Source: CAZCBJ01 sp964496705 (GTDB lineage Bacteria; Chloroflexota; Anaerolineae; Anaerolineales; Anaerolineaceae). Taken from it: 36,028 bases of DNA. The position numbers and the translations under genes were made by a program. This document shows, piece by piece, positions 10,093 to 17,532 of this stretch. Each line of letters starts with the position of its first letter. The first letter of the stretch is position 1. The stretch is taken from positions 1-36,028 of the forward strand of contig CAZCBJ010000017.1 in NCBI GenBank assembly GCA_964496705.1. Direction: 5' to 3'. The notes under the pieces were generated by a model. The model had not been told where the DNA came from. It searched no databases and worked only from the letters and a program-made list of their open reading frames with translations.

Positions 10093-11661
10093 CTATACCG
10101 ACCCCCCATCCTTCCCTGCCGACTTGCGCATCCCTCTTGCCGCCAGGTACGCCGCTGCCGCTGCGCCCAGCCCGCCAAGGGCCAGCAGCCAGCCCATCCC
10201 CTTTTCTGAACCCACCGTATTTGGGACGGCGGTCGGGGTGAGTGTGGGCGAAGGCGGATGCGCGGTGTAAGTGGGCGGCAGGCTGGGCGTGCGCGAAGCG
10301 GTCGGGCGGGGGGTGAGCGTCGGGCGCGGGGTGAAGGTGGGCCGGGGAGTCCAGCTGGGGGGCAGCGTGGGTGAAAGGGCGGTGAGTTGGGCAGCTTCGG
10401 CCGTGGCGGTGGTGTCGTTGTAGGGGTACAACACCTCCTCCAACAAGAGCAGAAAGTTGCTCGAGCTGCCCGCGTTTGGCATCAGCGCCGGGTTGGCCGC
10501 GTCCAGCTCTTTGGCGATGCGGTATTCCTCGCGCGCCTCGGTCAGCGGCGCGGTTGGTTTGGCCGGATCGTTGATATGCTGCGCAAATTTCATCAACCCC
10601 AGCCCGGCGTGCGGCGCGGGGTGGTCGGGCAGCAGCGCCGCGGCTTGCTGATAGGCTGCCACCGCCTGGGGAAGGTACACCGGTCCAAAGCAGCTCAGGC
10701 GGAAGGAGAAAAAATTCAGCGACAACCCGCCGTAGGCTGCCGCCAGGTCCAGCCAGGTCTGCCCGTTCTGCGGGTTGGCTTCGGCTCGCGCGCGCGCCTC
10801 TTTCAGCCCGCGCCAGACATCCGGCTTCAGCAGCCAGGCCGAAAAATCATTCTGCGGCCCCGGCTCAAAGTTTTGCCACGTCCAGCGCGCCTGGTTGCCC
10901 GCCAGCGCCGCGCCGGCCGGCTGCCGCGCCAGCGTCTCGGCTGAGGCGGGGTAAGGCAGGTTGAGGATCAGCTCAGCCTTGCCGATCGGCCCGGCCCAGC
11001 CCGCCCCGGTTTGGAATACGTAGCTCAGCGCCAGCGCAGGCTGCTTGGGGATGGGCTGCAGCGGGAAGCGGTAGCTGACGTGGATCAGCGTCTCGGCGTT
11101 CGCCGCGAAGGTGACCGGAAAGCTGGCCCAGGGCAGCGGCAGCTTATCGGCGCCCTGCGGGTTGGGCCAATCGCTGACCGCGTAGACCAGCGGCTGCCCG
11201 TTGACCGCGGCGCGGAAGCTCTCGATGCGCGGGACGGTCTCGTCCGGGTTCAGCTCCCAGCGCTGCTCCAGTGCCGAAGCCAGCGGGAACCAGACGGTCA
11301 TGCTCACGTCCTCGCCGCGCGGATTTTTCATGGTGAAGTCGGCCTCCACCTCGGCGACCGCCTGATACCATACCGGGCGATTGTCGTAGCCGTAAGATTT
11401 GGGGTTCAAGCTGAGCAGCGCGTTATCCGCCTGGGCGGCCTCGCGCACGGTGATGGTCACCACCTCGGCGGCCATCTGCACCGGCGTTTCAGCCCCGGGT
11501 TTCAGGTCGCTGCCCACCGGCAGCACCGGCTGGACACCCACATCTGCCCGCGCCGGGACGGCTGCGCCCAGCAGCGCCAACAGCAGCGCCAAGGCGCAGG
11601 CGGGATTGGTCCAATGAATGCGGGCTTTCCATCGTTTGTGAAGAAAAGCAAGCGTTGTCAC
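10093..11661 (-). CDS. Secreted TPR protein with Thr/Pro-rich linker and C-terminal anchor
   Basis: A 522-residue exported protein. A signal peptide (basic HKRWKARIHW, hydrophobic CALALLLALLGAAV, cleavage near ARA-DV) is followed by a beta-rich domain to about residue 260, then TPR-like helices (QTWLDLAAAYGGL; AVAAYQQAAALLPDHPAPHAGLGL; EAREEYRIAKELDAANPAL), a linker of repeated TPRPT/TPTA units and a final transmembrane helix (GWLLALGGLGAAAAAYLAA) with basic tail. I chose GTG 11661, with GGAG six bases upstream, over GTG 11673, which has no ribosome-binding site. The design suggests display outside the membrane; no enzymatic motif seen and no family recognised. A REP-like palindrome (11701-11775) lies just upstream. 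Confidence 0.8.
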   Translation of the reverse strand: MTTLAFLHKRWKARIHWTNPACALALLLALLGAAVPARADVGVQPVLPVGSDLKPGAETPVQMAAEVVTITVREAAQADNALLSLNPKSYGYDNRPVWYQAVAEVEADFTMKNPRGEDVSMTVWFPLASALEQRWELNPDETVPRIESFRAAVNGQPLVYAVSDWPNPQGADKLPLPWASFPVTFAANAETLIHVSYRFPLQPIPKQPALALSYVFQTGAGWAGPIGKAELILNLPYPASAETLARQPAGAALAGNQARWTWQNFEPGPQNDFSAWLLKPDVWRGLKEARARAEANPQNGQTWLDLAAAYGGLSLNFFSFRLSCFGPVYLPQAVAAYQQAAALLPDHPAPHAGLGLMKFAQHINDPAKPTAPLTEAREEYRIAKELDAANPALMPNAGSSSNFLLLLEEVLYPYNDTTATAEAAQLTALSPTLPPSWTPRPTFTPRPTLTPRPTASRTPSLPPTYTAHPPSPTLTPTAVPNTVGSEKGMGWLLALGGLGAAAAAYLAARGMRKSAGKDGGSV

Positions 11662-11700
11662 AAGGAACTCCACGCTGTCGTATAAATTTCAAATCGGTTG

Positions 11701-11775
11701 GCCCTCACCCCAACCCCTCTCCCACTTGTGGGATCGCGAAACATGCCCGTGGCAGAGGGGCAAGGGGGTGAGGGC
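11701..11775 (-). repeat. REP-like palindrome, copy B (upstream of the TPR protein)
   Basis: GCCCTCACCCCAACCCCTCT ... AGAGGGGCAAGGGGGTGAGGGC, with an enlarged, imperfect centre. Read on the minus strand it precedes the start of the secreted TPR protein by about 25-40 bases. Confidence 0.75.
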
Positions 11776-11904
11776 TGTTTCCTCACAAGTCTATTCATAG
11801 CATACATCGTTTCAGCGGGAAGTCAACAGGAAGATGGATGCGCAGCCCAAAGGATGTTTCACGTATGCCGCAGATGCTCCTGATTCTTGAGGCAAAGAAA
11901 ATCG

Positions 11905-12205
11905 AACTGGGATGAAAAGGATGAGAGGGATGAACAGGATATTTTTTGATCCTTTTTGTCCATCTGCGAGCATCTGCGTCATCTGTGGATTCTCTGCTTC
12001 ATGAACAGGATGGACAGGATGGGCAGGATTTTTTTATCCTGGTTATCCTGATTATCCTGTTTNNNNNNNNNNNNNNNNNNNNNNNNNNNNNNNNNNNNNN
12101 NNNNNNNNNNNNNNNNNNNNNNNNNNNNNNNNNNNNNNNNNNNNNNNNNNNNNNNNNNNNNNCAGGATTTTTTTATCCTGGTTATCCTGATTATCCTGTT
12201 TTATT
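11905..12205. repeat. ATGAACAGGAT/TTATCCTG repeat cluster with 100-N gap (left copy)
   Basis: Units such as GGATGGACAGGATGGGCAGG and a series of TTATCCTG, plus GCGAGCATCTGCGTCATCTG. The bases 12024-12062 before the gap and 12163-12201 after it are identical (39 of 39). A closely similar cluster in the same orientation lies at about 15372-15630. Confidence 0.85.
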
Positions 12206-12223
12206 GATCTGCGGATTCTATAA

Positions 12224-12312
12224 CCAGCGATGTTGAAACTAGAATGGAGCGCCAGCAGGCCGAATAAGACCACAGCACATTCGCGTTATTCTGCATCTTC
12301 AGGTGGTTATCT
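12224..12312 (-). other. Imperfect palindrome after the CPBP gene (weak attC-like element)
   Basis: Outer arms TATAACCA (near 12225) and TGGTTATC (near 12304) with an inner GAATAA/TTATTC pair. It lies just 3' of the CPBP stop codon, where a cassette recombination site would be expected, but the outer boxes do not fit RYYYAAC/GTTRRRY. It overlaps the last codons of the gene. Weak. Confidence 0.25.
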
Positions 12313-13056
12313 CACGAAATTCTTTGGACCGAAGACGATCACGATGAAAATGACCGCAAGCAGAAAGATTCCATAATAATACCAAAGTGAAGATTGAGTG
12401 GGCAATACCACCACAGATGTATTCAGTGATGCATGAAGGAGGGCGGCTGCAAGAACACTTCCCTTGGTATTATTGAAAATCCAGGTGCAGATGACGGTGA
12501 ATAGGAGTATCATGGGCAGCCATTCCCAGAAATTCCTTTGGTAAAGGGGTGAGATGTTCGGGATAATGAAAGCGGGGATATGCCAGGCAGCCCAGAGAAT
12601 GCCGAGGATAATGCTGGAAGTTAGCGCATTCCATTTGGCCTGGAGACGCGGCAGGACATAACCGCGCCAACCGAATTCCTCGCCCATGCCACTGGAAATA
12701 AACGTGGCAAGGAACAATGGAACGATCATCCAGAACGGATTAGGTGTGTTTATGATCGGATAGGGTTGACCATCCATCGCACGAACGACAAGATTGGTGA
12801 CCAACCGCAATACTTCAAGACCCAGCAAGGTCACCAGCAGCCATTTGAGGCTCAGGTTGCGGTTCCAAAAACGCCTCCACAGGGCTTTTACGCCGGTTTT
12901 GCCCTGGGTGATGGCTGTCATCAAGAAAGCAGCTAACGTAGGCCCAATGACTGTCGGCACAACGACAAGCACCCAGAAAAAGATGGATGGATCGGTAAGG
13001 CTGGTGGGCTGTTTCGGATGGAAGATGGTGGAAAAAAACCACATGACCGCGTTCAA
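12307..13056 (-). CDS. CPBP family intramembrane metalloprotease (CAAX protease-like)
   Basis: Integral membrane protein with the three CPBP motifs. Numbering from TTG 13056: GEEFGWRGYVLPRLQ (E126, E127, R131), WHIPAF (H159) and HASLN (H208, N212), which together form the metal and catalytic site of Rce1/Abi proteins. Bacterial members cleave membrane proteins or peptides, and some give bacteriocin immunity. The start is uncertain: the frame stays open upstream and encodes EPRNLAFFFLIVYGLNAVM, a probable first membrane helix, before TTG 13056. No in-frame ATG exists there; CTG at 13137, preceded by AGGA at 7 bases, is a candidate. AT-richer than neighbours beyond 15.6 kb. An attC-like site lies directly upstream. 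Confidence 0.88.
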   Translation of the reverse strand: MNAVMWFFSTIFHPKQPTSLTDPSIFFWVLVVVPTVIGPTLAAFLMTAITQGKTGVKALWRRFWNRNLSLKWLLVTLLGLEVLRLVTNLVVRAMDGQPYPIINTPNPFWMIVPLFLATFISSGMGEEFGWRGYVLPRLQAKWNALTSSIILGILWAAWHIPAFIIPNISPLYQRNFWEWLPMILLFTVICTWIFNNTKGSVLAAALLHASLNTSVVVLPTQSSLWYYYGIFLLAVIFIVIVFGPKNFVR

Positions 13057-13157
13057 CCCATAGACAATTAGAAAAAAGAACGCCAGGTTGCGGGGCTCAA
13101 ACGACTTCGCTTTGTAGCCATCAGTTTGAGAGGACAGTAAAGATTCCTTTCATGGCG

Positions 13158-13258
13158 CCTAACAGCAGGCGGGGGTGGATTCTGTGTGTGGAAAATGCTC
13201 GAAAATGCCGCGCGCGCGAAGCGGCAGTTCCACATGGCAGGTGCAGGCTGTGTTGGGT
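13158..13258 (-). mobile_element. attC-like integron recombination site
   Basis: Read on the minus strand: ACCCAAC (13258-13252, fits R'' RYYYAAC) and, 101 bases overall, GTTAGGC (13164-13158, fits R' GTTRRRY in its most usual form). The two end boxes pair (CCAACA with TGTTAG, one wobble). Inside are perfect stems TGTGGAA/TTCCACA (7 bp) and TGCCGC/GCGGCA (6 bp), as in single-strand-folded attC sites. It lies 27 bases after the stop of the ferredoxin gene and just before the CPBP gene, both in the same direction, which is the cassette layout. The L boxes are poor and no integrase is in the window. Confidence 0.5.
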
Positions 13259-13285
13259 ATAATTTTCAAGACCCTTTATTTTTTT

Positions 13286-14212
13286 TTACCCTACCAAGAT
13301 TTTCATATCAAGCGGAATCCCTTTTTGCTCATCTCGTACCAGTGATAATGCACCATTTGGACATTGATCAACACAAACACCGCATCCCATACATTTATCC
13401 CAATCAATCATAGAATGGCCATCTACTGATAATGCCCCAAAAGGACAAAAATCTGCGCAGGTGCCACAAGAGACGCAAAGTGATTCATCTGCTTTGGCGA
13501 TATAGCCGGAAGATGACATCATGGGGATTCCATATTTAACCATTGTCTCTATCCCCCCACAACAGCATTTACAGCAATTACAAATCACGTAGAAACGGTC
13601 AAGCATGGCATTCTTGAACCAAGCTGTATGAATGTGCCCGCGTTCATGCTCGGATTTGAGAAGTTCCAGCGCTTCTGCTTGCGAGAGGGCTTTGCTTTCT
13701 TCCGGATGGTGTTCGAGCATAAAACTAGCAAATGGCTCACCAATGAACATGCATACTTGGGTGGGGGTGCAAGGATTTTGTCTGGCAAGTCGACATCCAC
13801 ATTCGTAGACAGTGATCTTTGGGGATGCGGCTAATAATATGGTTCGTGCGACTGGATATGGAATAACTTGCTCCAAATCTTGATAGGGGATATTCTGATT
13901 TATCGCGACAAGTGTTTTTGCTTGTTGTTCGGTGAGCACTTTGCTATGATATTGGTTGGCCCACCATTGACGTGCAGATTGGCTTGAGCGCGGTCCGATT
14001 TGATTAATAAACAGGCGAATGTACGATTTTTGCCAGCGCATATAAATATACCCATGCAACGTGCTGAGATTCAAAAATCTGATCAAACCACCTTCTTGAA
14101 TGAACTTCAAAGTGGATGGCATGAATAATTTACCCCTTTCGCCAACCAACCATATCATCGCTCCAAGAATAATAACCATGCTTGCGACTACAATCAAGAT
14201 TGTCCTGAACAT
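13286..14212 (-). CDS. Membrane-anchored Cys-rich 2x[4Fe-4S] ferredoxin-type protein
   Basis: A 308-residue relative of the protein at 8364-9446 with the winged helix replaced by an N-terminal membrane segment (TILIVVASMVIILGAMIWLV, 4-23). It keeps C138-x-C140, C148 and C154, the cysteine cluster ICNCCKCCCGG at 210-220, and two ferredoxin motifs C246-C249-C252-C256 and C274-C277-C280-C284. It should be a membrane-bound electron carrier binding two [4Fe-4S] clusters, with the extra cysteines able to hold another centre. ATG 14212 was preferred over ATG 14218 because AAGGAG is 7 bases before the former and only 1 before the latter. Codon use is clearly AT-richer than its relative. It lies in a strip of co-oriented genes followed by an attC-like site. 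Confidence 0.82.
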   Translation of the reverse strand: MFRTILIVVASMVIILGAMIWLVGERGKLFMPSTLKFIQEGGLIRFLNLSTLHGYIYMRWQKSYIRLFINQIGPRSSQSARQWWANQYHSKVLTEQQAKTLVAINQNIPYQDLEQVIPYPVARTILLAASPKITVYECGCRLARQNPCTPTQVCMFIGEPFASFMLEHHPEESKALSQAEALELLKSEHERGHIHTAWFKNAMLDRFYVICNCCKCCCGGIETMVKYGIPMMSSSGYIAKADESLCVSCGTCADFCPFGALSVDGHSMIDWDKCMGCGVCVDQCPNGALSLVRDEQKGIPLDMKILVG

Positions 14213-14218
14213 AGGCAT

Positions 14219-14524
14219 GCTCCTTCAGGAAAATCAGGTGCGAGTTTTCAAATCTCGATGTATTTCTTCCGCCGAACGGCTTGCGTTACCAGCGGATGGG
14301 CGCGGCTTGGCGGAAAATTGCCAAAGGGCGAAACCGGTTTTTGGGGGTGATGCCCTCCGCACAAATTGGTAAATTGCCTATCGCTTACAAAAGTATGACA
14401 TAAATACAGGTTGTTTTCAACGGTTTCTCGAAAAACCTGGCTAAGCCGACAGCCGTTTTGATGACAATTTTTTTACATCGCTAAACAAAGATATCCAGAA
14501 TCTCCCATCGTCCCTGCCATTCAG
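14219..14524. other. Gene-free spacer with structured, possibly decayed attC sequence
   Basis: A 306-base gap. Near 14267-14315 TTCCGCC and GGCGGAA form a 7-bp perfect inverted repeat around a GC-rich loop; the minus strand there reads GTTCGGC (14277-14271), one base away from an attC R' box, 59 bases before the ferredoxin start. Near 14407-14440 CAGGTT/AACCTG and GGTTT/AAACC stems occur 3' of the DUF998 gene. No open frame with coding character. Confidence 0.45.
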
Positions 14525-15157
14525 TTAGCCGTTTTTCATTATCGATATGAGGTATATGCTAAAAATGAACACCCAGAACAAGTAACTATATGACATGGTT
14601 CGTTCTTGGATTCCTATCAATGAATTTGCTTCTTCTTTTGATGATTTACTTGCTGTCAAAATCCTGATGATAGCCAGGAGAACATACACCGTTGGTAATG
14701 CGATGGTAAATATTCGGAACCATCCGCTGATCGCAATAGCACCAAAGACCATTGCCAAGACGAAGAATAGAACACTGAATAACATGATAATTACATGGGT
14801 GCTTTGAAATTTGGGTCTCTCACCATATAGGTATGGAAAAAAGGAATTTGCGACAAGTCCCAATATTGCATTACCAATTACAAATACGCTGGCAATACGC
14901 ATGAGTAAAGAGTGACCCGAAACTAACCATACACCAACTCCGAAAGCGGTCATGGATATGCTAGATACGAGGGTAAGCCAGAGAGCCATCGATCTCTTTG
15001 GAGAACCTAAAGAACAAATATCACTCATAGAATGTGCCGAAAAGTTGTAACCATTTATCAGGCTTCCTACCAGTCTATCTGTCGTAAAAAATAGAATTGG
15101 GGCTAATATTCCACATGACAGGAGGGCTATTTGTAGAATATTCAGCGTTGGCGACAT
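14525..15157 (-). CDS. DUF998 family membrane protein
   Basis: A 210-residue protein with about six membrane segments, matching the DUF998 family: LLSCGILAPILFFTTDRLVGSL opening, the YNFSAHSMSDICSLGSPKRS loop between the first two helices, and FPYLYGERPK before helix five. DUF998 proteins are of unknown function and often occur in variable gene sets. ATG 15157 (MSPTLN) is preferred to TTG 15199 because the extension is charged and unlike the family. It is the first of three same-direction genes in the AT-richer strip. Confidence 0.8.
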   Translation of the reverse strand: MSPTLNILQIALLSCGILAPILFFTTDRLVGSLINGYNFSAHSMSDICSLGSPKRSMALWLTLVSSISMTAFGVGVWLVSGHSLLMRIASVFVIGNAILGLVANSFFPYLYGERPKFQSTHVIIMLFSVLFFVLAMVFGAIAISGWFRIFTIALPTVYVLLAIIRILTASKSSKEEANSLIGIQERTMSYSYLFWVFIFSIYLISIMKNG

Positions 15158-15206
15158 ATTATTTACTCGCTTTCTTTTGTGATTCTCGGTTCGCGCCAAT
15201 TATGAA

Positions 15207-15374
15207 TTACCCGGATTTTTGATACATCACCATTATCTCGTATGGCCAACGGAAAGAAGTTTGTTCTATCGCAATGATGCCTGATTCCCTCCAACGATCT
15301 GCTGCGAACAGGTCTAAACATATTATATACCCCGGCTTGGTATATTCAAGTACCAATGACCGGTGTTCATCCAT
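15207..15374 (-). CDS. Small ORF or gene fragment (55 aa)
   Basis: From ATG 15374 the frame encodes a 55-residue peptide (begins MDEHRSLVLEYTKPGYI, ends YEIMVMYQKSG). It ends 49 bases before the DUF998 start and shares that gene's base composition. Its 5' end abuts the repeat cluster at 15375, so it may be the tail of a larger gene truncated by repeat insertion. No family recognised. Confidence 0.35.
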   Translation of the reverse strand: MDEHRSLVLEYTKPGYIICLDLFAADRWRESGIIAIEQTSFRWPYEIMVMYQKSG

Positions 15375-15630
15375 ATGGATTCTCTGCTCTATGAACAGGA
15401 TGGATAGGATTTTTTTATCCTGATTATCCTGGTTATCCTGTTTTATTGATCTGTGGATTCTCTGTTTTATGAACAGGATGGGCAGGATGAACAGGATTCT
15501 CTTTTCTTTTATTCCAATCAAATTTCTTCATCTGCGAGCATCTGCGTCATCTGCGGATTCTCTTGATTTATCAACAGGATTCTTTTATCCTGTTCATCCT
15601 GGTTATCCTGTTTTATTGATCTGCGGATAC
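15372..15630. repeat. ATGAACAGGAT/TTATCCTG repeat cluster (right copy)
   Basis: Same units and orientation as the cluster at 11905-12205: GGATTCTCTG, ATGAACAGGATGG, TTATCCTGATTATCCTGG, GCGAGCATCTGCGTCATCTG. The two clusters bracket the AT-richer strip. A shorter relative (AATCTGCGTCATCTGCGGAT) is at about 19295-19316. Confidence 0.85.
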
Positions 15631-15637
15631 TCTCCAC

Positions 15638-16258
15638 CTACCCCTTCGGCATGCTGTCCACCGCAAAGCGCAGCAGCACATTGCCCGAGCCGGGCCAGGT
15701 GCGCGTTTCGAGCAGTTTGAAAGCCGCCGCCGGGCGCCCTGTGAACAGCGGCGTGCCCGCCCCGGCGACCAGCGGGAAGTAGGTGATGTGCAGCTCGTCC
15801 ACCAGCCCCTGCGCCAGCAGGTCGTTCCACAGCAGGCGGCTGAGCATGACGAGAATATCCCCGCCGGGTTGGGCTTTGAGCGCGGTGAGCTCGGCGTGGG
15901 CCGCGGCGCGCGGGATGATGCGCGTGTTCGTCCACGGCGCCAGCTCGGCGGCGCTGAGCCGGTCGGAGATGACCAGCTTGGGCACGGTGGCGAACAGCCC
16001 GGCCAGCTCGCGGCGGATGGGGGTGGCGTGGGGATCGTCCGGCACGCCCGTCCAGTAAGCCTTGTTGCCTAGGAAAGCGGTGCGGCTGAGCAGCAGGAAA
16101 TCCGCGGCGCGCAGCCGTTCGGCGTTGTAGAAATCAAAGCTGTCATCGCCGGCGTAGTCGGGATGCTGGAATTCGAACAGCCCGTCAATGCGCCGCCCGG
16201 GGCCCTCGTAATAGCCATCCAGCGTGGCGAAATTGCTGACGATCAGCCTGCGCGTCAT
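15638..16258 (-). CDS. RibD C-terminal/dihydrofolate-reductase-like protein
   Basis: A 206-residue protein of the RibD_C family (COG0262): RRLIVSNFATLDGYYEGPG opening, LLLSRTAFLGN, KLVISDRL, a GGDILVMLSRLLWNDLLAQGLVDELHITYFPLVAGAGTPLF-type core (LVDELHI, PLVAGAGTPLF), the usual NADPH-dependent reductase fold. Stand-alone members reduce pteridine- or pyrimidine-like substrates, mostly unknown; there is no deaminase domain, so it is not RibD. Its ATG overlaps the stop of the lipocalin-like gene (ATGA). It closes a three-gene operon and ends 8 bases after the repeat cluster. Confidence 0.88.
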   Translation of the reverse strand: MTRRLIVSNFATLDGYYEGPGRRIDGLFEFQHPDYAGDDSFDFYNAERLRAADFLLLSRTAFLGNKAYWTGVPDDPHATPIRRELAGLFATVPKLVISDRLSAAELAPWTNTRIIPRAAAHAELTALKAQPGGDILVMLSRLLWNDLLAQGLVDELHITYFPLVAGAGTPLFTGRPAAAFKLLETRTWPGSGNVLLRFAVDSMPKG

Positions 16259-16626
16259 CCGCCCTCCTCCACCCGCTGCCAGACCTCGTATTCCACGCAG
16301 ACGCCGTCCTGCCAGCGCGCATTGCTCCAGGTGTTGCCTTCCAGCCGGTATTGGAACTCAAAGCGGCTGCCGATCATTTCCGGCTGCGAAGCCAGGACCG
16401 GAATCTCCGCATACAGGCCGTCAGCGGCGGCGTAGTCGCCCGCCGCGGCGGCGTAGAACGCGCCCCCGGCGGTGGTGACGAAGCTGAATCTGCCCGCCGA
16501 GAGCAGCTTGAGGGACTGCACCCCGGCGGCGGCGTAATCCAGCTTCACCCCGTCATCGCCGACGTAGTAGCCCGAAACCAGCCGCCATGCGCCGCTGAGT
16601 GGGGAGGGTGAATCGCTGTGATTCAT
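16255..16626 (-). CDS. Lipocalin-like small protein
   Basis: A 123-residue protein of predicted beta structure. The opening SGAWRLVSGYYVGDDG, the KLLSAGRFSFVTT strand and the GSRFEFQYRLEGNTWS segment resemble DUF4488/lipocalin-like small binding domains. No signal peptide, so probably cytosolic. ATG 16626 has AAGGAG six bases upstream. Its stop overlaps the RibD-like start, and it follows the methyltransferase by 14 bases, so the three are co-transcribed and translationally coupled. Ligand unknown. Confidence 0.65.
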   Translation of the reverse strand: MNHSDSPSPLSGAWRLVSGYYVGDDGVKLDYAAAGVQSLKLLSAGRFSFVTTAGGAFYAAAAGDYAAADGLYAEIPVLASQPEMIGSRFEFQYRLEGNTWSNARWQDGVCVEYEVWQRVEEGG

Positions 16627-16640
16627 GAACTGCTCCTTTT

Positions 16641-17474
16641 TTAGTATTTCCTGACCCGGCATACCTCGATGCGCAGGCGCCAGGTGAAATGTGATTGCCG
16701 CCGCTCAAGAAAGTACTCGCGCGCCGGTGGGCCGTACAGCCGCCCGGTGATGGCCGCGGCTTCTTCCACGCTGCCGTACTCGGCGGTGTAGGTGAAATCG
16801 CGGCGCAGCGTGGGGGCGCTGACCGCCACACCGCCCCACGTGTCGTCGTCAAACTGGCTGTCCTGCGCGGGGCAGCCGGGCTCAAACCACGCCGCCGGCC
16901 CGACCCCCTGGATCACCTGCGGGAAGAACGGCGCCAGGGTCGCGGTCAGCTCGCCGCACAGCCCCTCCAGCGGCGCGCCCAGCCGGATCAGGTATCCGCC
17001 ATCCTTGAGCACCCGCCAGGCTTCGGGCAGGTTCAGGTCGGCCCACGAGTTGATCAGCGCGTCAAAGCAGCCGCCAGCGAAGGGCAGTTTCTCGCGGTCG
17101 CCGCGCAGGTAGGCCAGGTTGTCCAGCCCGGCCTGGCGCGCCTGATCCCGCCCGTACAGCACCACTGACTCAAAAATATCCACCGCCGTCACACTTTTGG
17201 CGCGCCGCGCCGCGGCCATGGCTGAGCGCCCGGTGCCAGCGCCGACATCGATCACCGCCAGGCCCGCCAGGTCCACCAGGCTGTCCAGCTCGCGCATCAG
17301 GCCGTCGGTGGAGAGGGCAAAGCGGTGGTACAGGTCGGGATGGCGCGCGCTGAACCAGTCAAAACCGAAATAGGGCGGCACGGGATGCAGCGCATCGTAG
17401 CGGCGCCAATCATCGACCGGGGCGGCGGGGACCAGGTAGCCGTCGCGTTCGAGTTGTTCCTGGGTGTATGGCAT
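16641..17474 (-). CDS. Class I SAM-dependent methyltransferase
   Basis: A 277-residue Rossmann methyltransferase: motif I VIDVGAGTGRSA at 74-85, the acidic end of strand 2 in TAVDIF (D99), DREKLPFAGGCFDALINSW as motif IV region (about 127-145) and GGYLIRLGAP for strand 5. It matches Methyltransf_11 type enzymes; the substrate cannot be read from sequence. It is first in an operon with the lipocalin-like and RibD-like genes. GGAG lies 9 bases before the ATG, and an AT-rich patch at 17506-17525 could hold its promoter. Confidence 0.88.
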   Translation of the reverse strand: MPYTQEQLERDGYLVPAAPVDDWRRYDALHPVPPYFGFDWFSARHPDLYHRFALSTDGLMRELDSLVDLAGLAVIDVGAGTGRSAMAAARRAKSVTAVDIFESVVLYGRDQARQAGLDNLAYLRGDREKLPFAGGCFDALINSWADLNLPEAWRVLKDGGYLIRLGAPLEGLCGELTATLAPFFPQVIQGVGPAAWFEPGCPAQDSQFDDDTWGGVAVSAPTLRRDFTYTAEYGSVEEAAAITGRLYGPPAREYFLERRQSHFTWRLRIEVCRVRKY

Positions 17475-17532
17475 GGGGGATGGCTCCGGGAGAGGGGGTT
17501 GCGATTATTTTACTATGATAACCTCTGTCCCC

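Larger units (their letters stand above)
11662..12306. other. Gene-free region: palindrome, dispersed repeats and assembly gap
   Basis: About 640 bases with no supported gene. It contains the REP-like element at 11701-11775, a low-complexity segment with ATGAACAGGAT/TTATCCTG and GCATCTGCGTCATCTG repeats (about 11905-12062), a run of 100 N (12063-12162), a second copy of the TTATCCTG repeat (12163-12205), and an imperfect palindrome next to the CPBP gene (about 12224-12312). Open frames that cross the N run are artefacts. Confidence 0.8.

Noticed and set aside
11946..12273. Open frames crossing the N run on both strands
   Set aside because: They consist of repeat sequence and unknown bases; no coding evidence.
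14219..14524. tRNA or small structured RNA gene in the gap beside the ferredoxin gene
   Set aside because: No acceptor/T-arm pattern (no GTTCGA-type T loop with a 7-bp acceptor stem); the stems fit a decayed recombination site or plain palindromes better.
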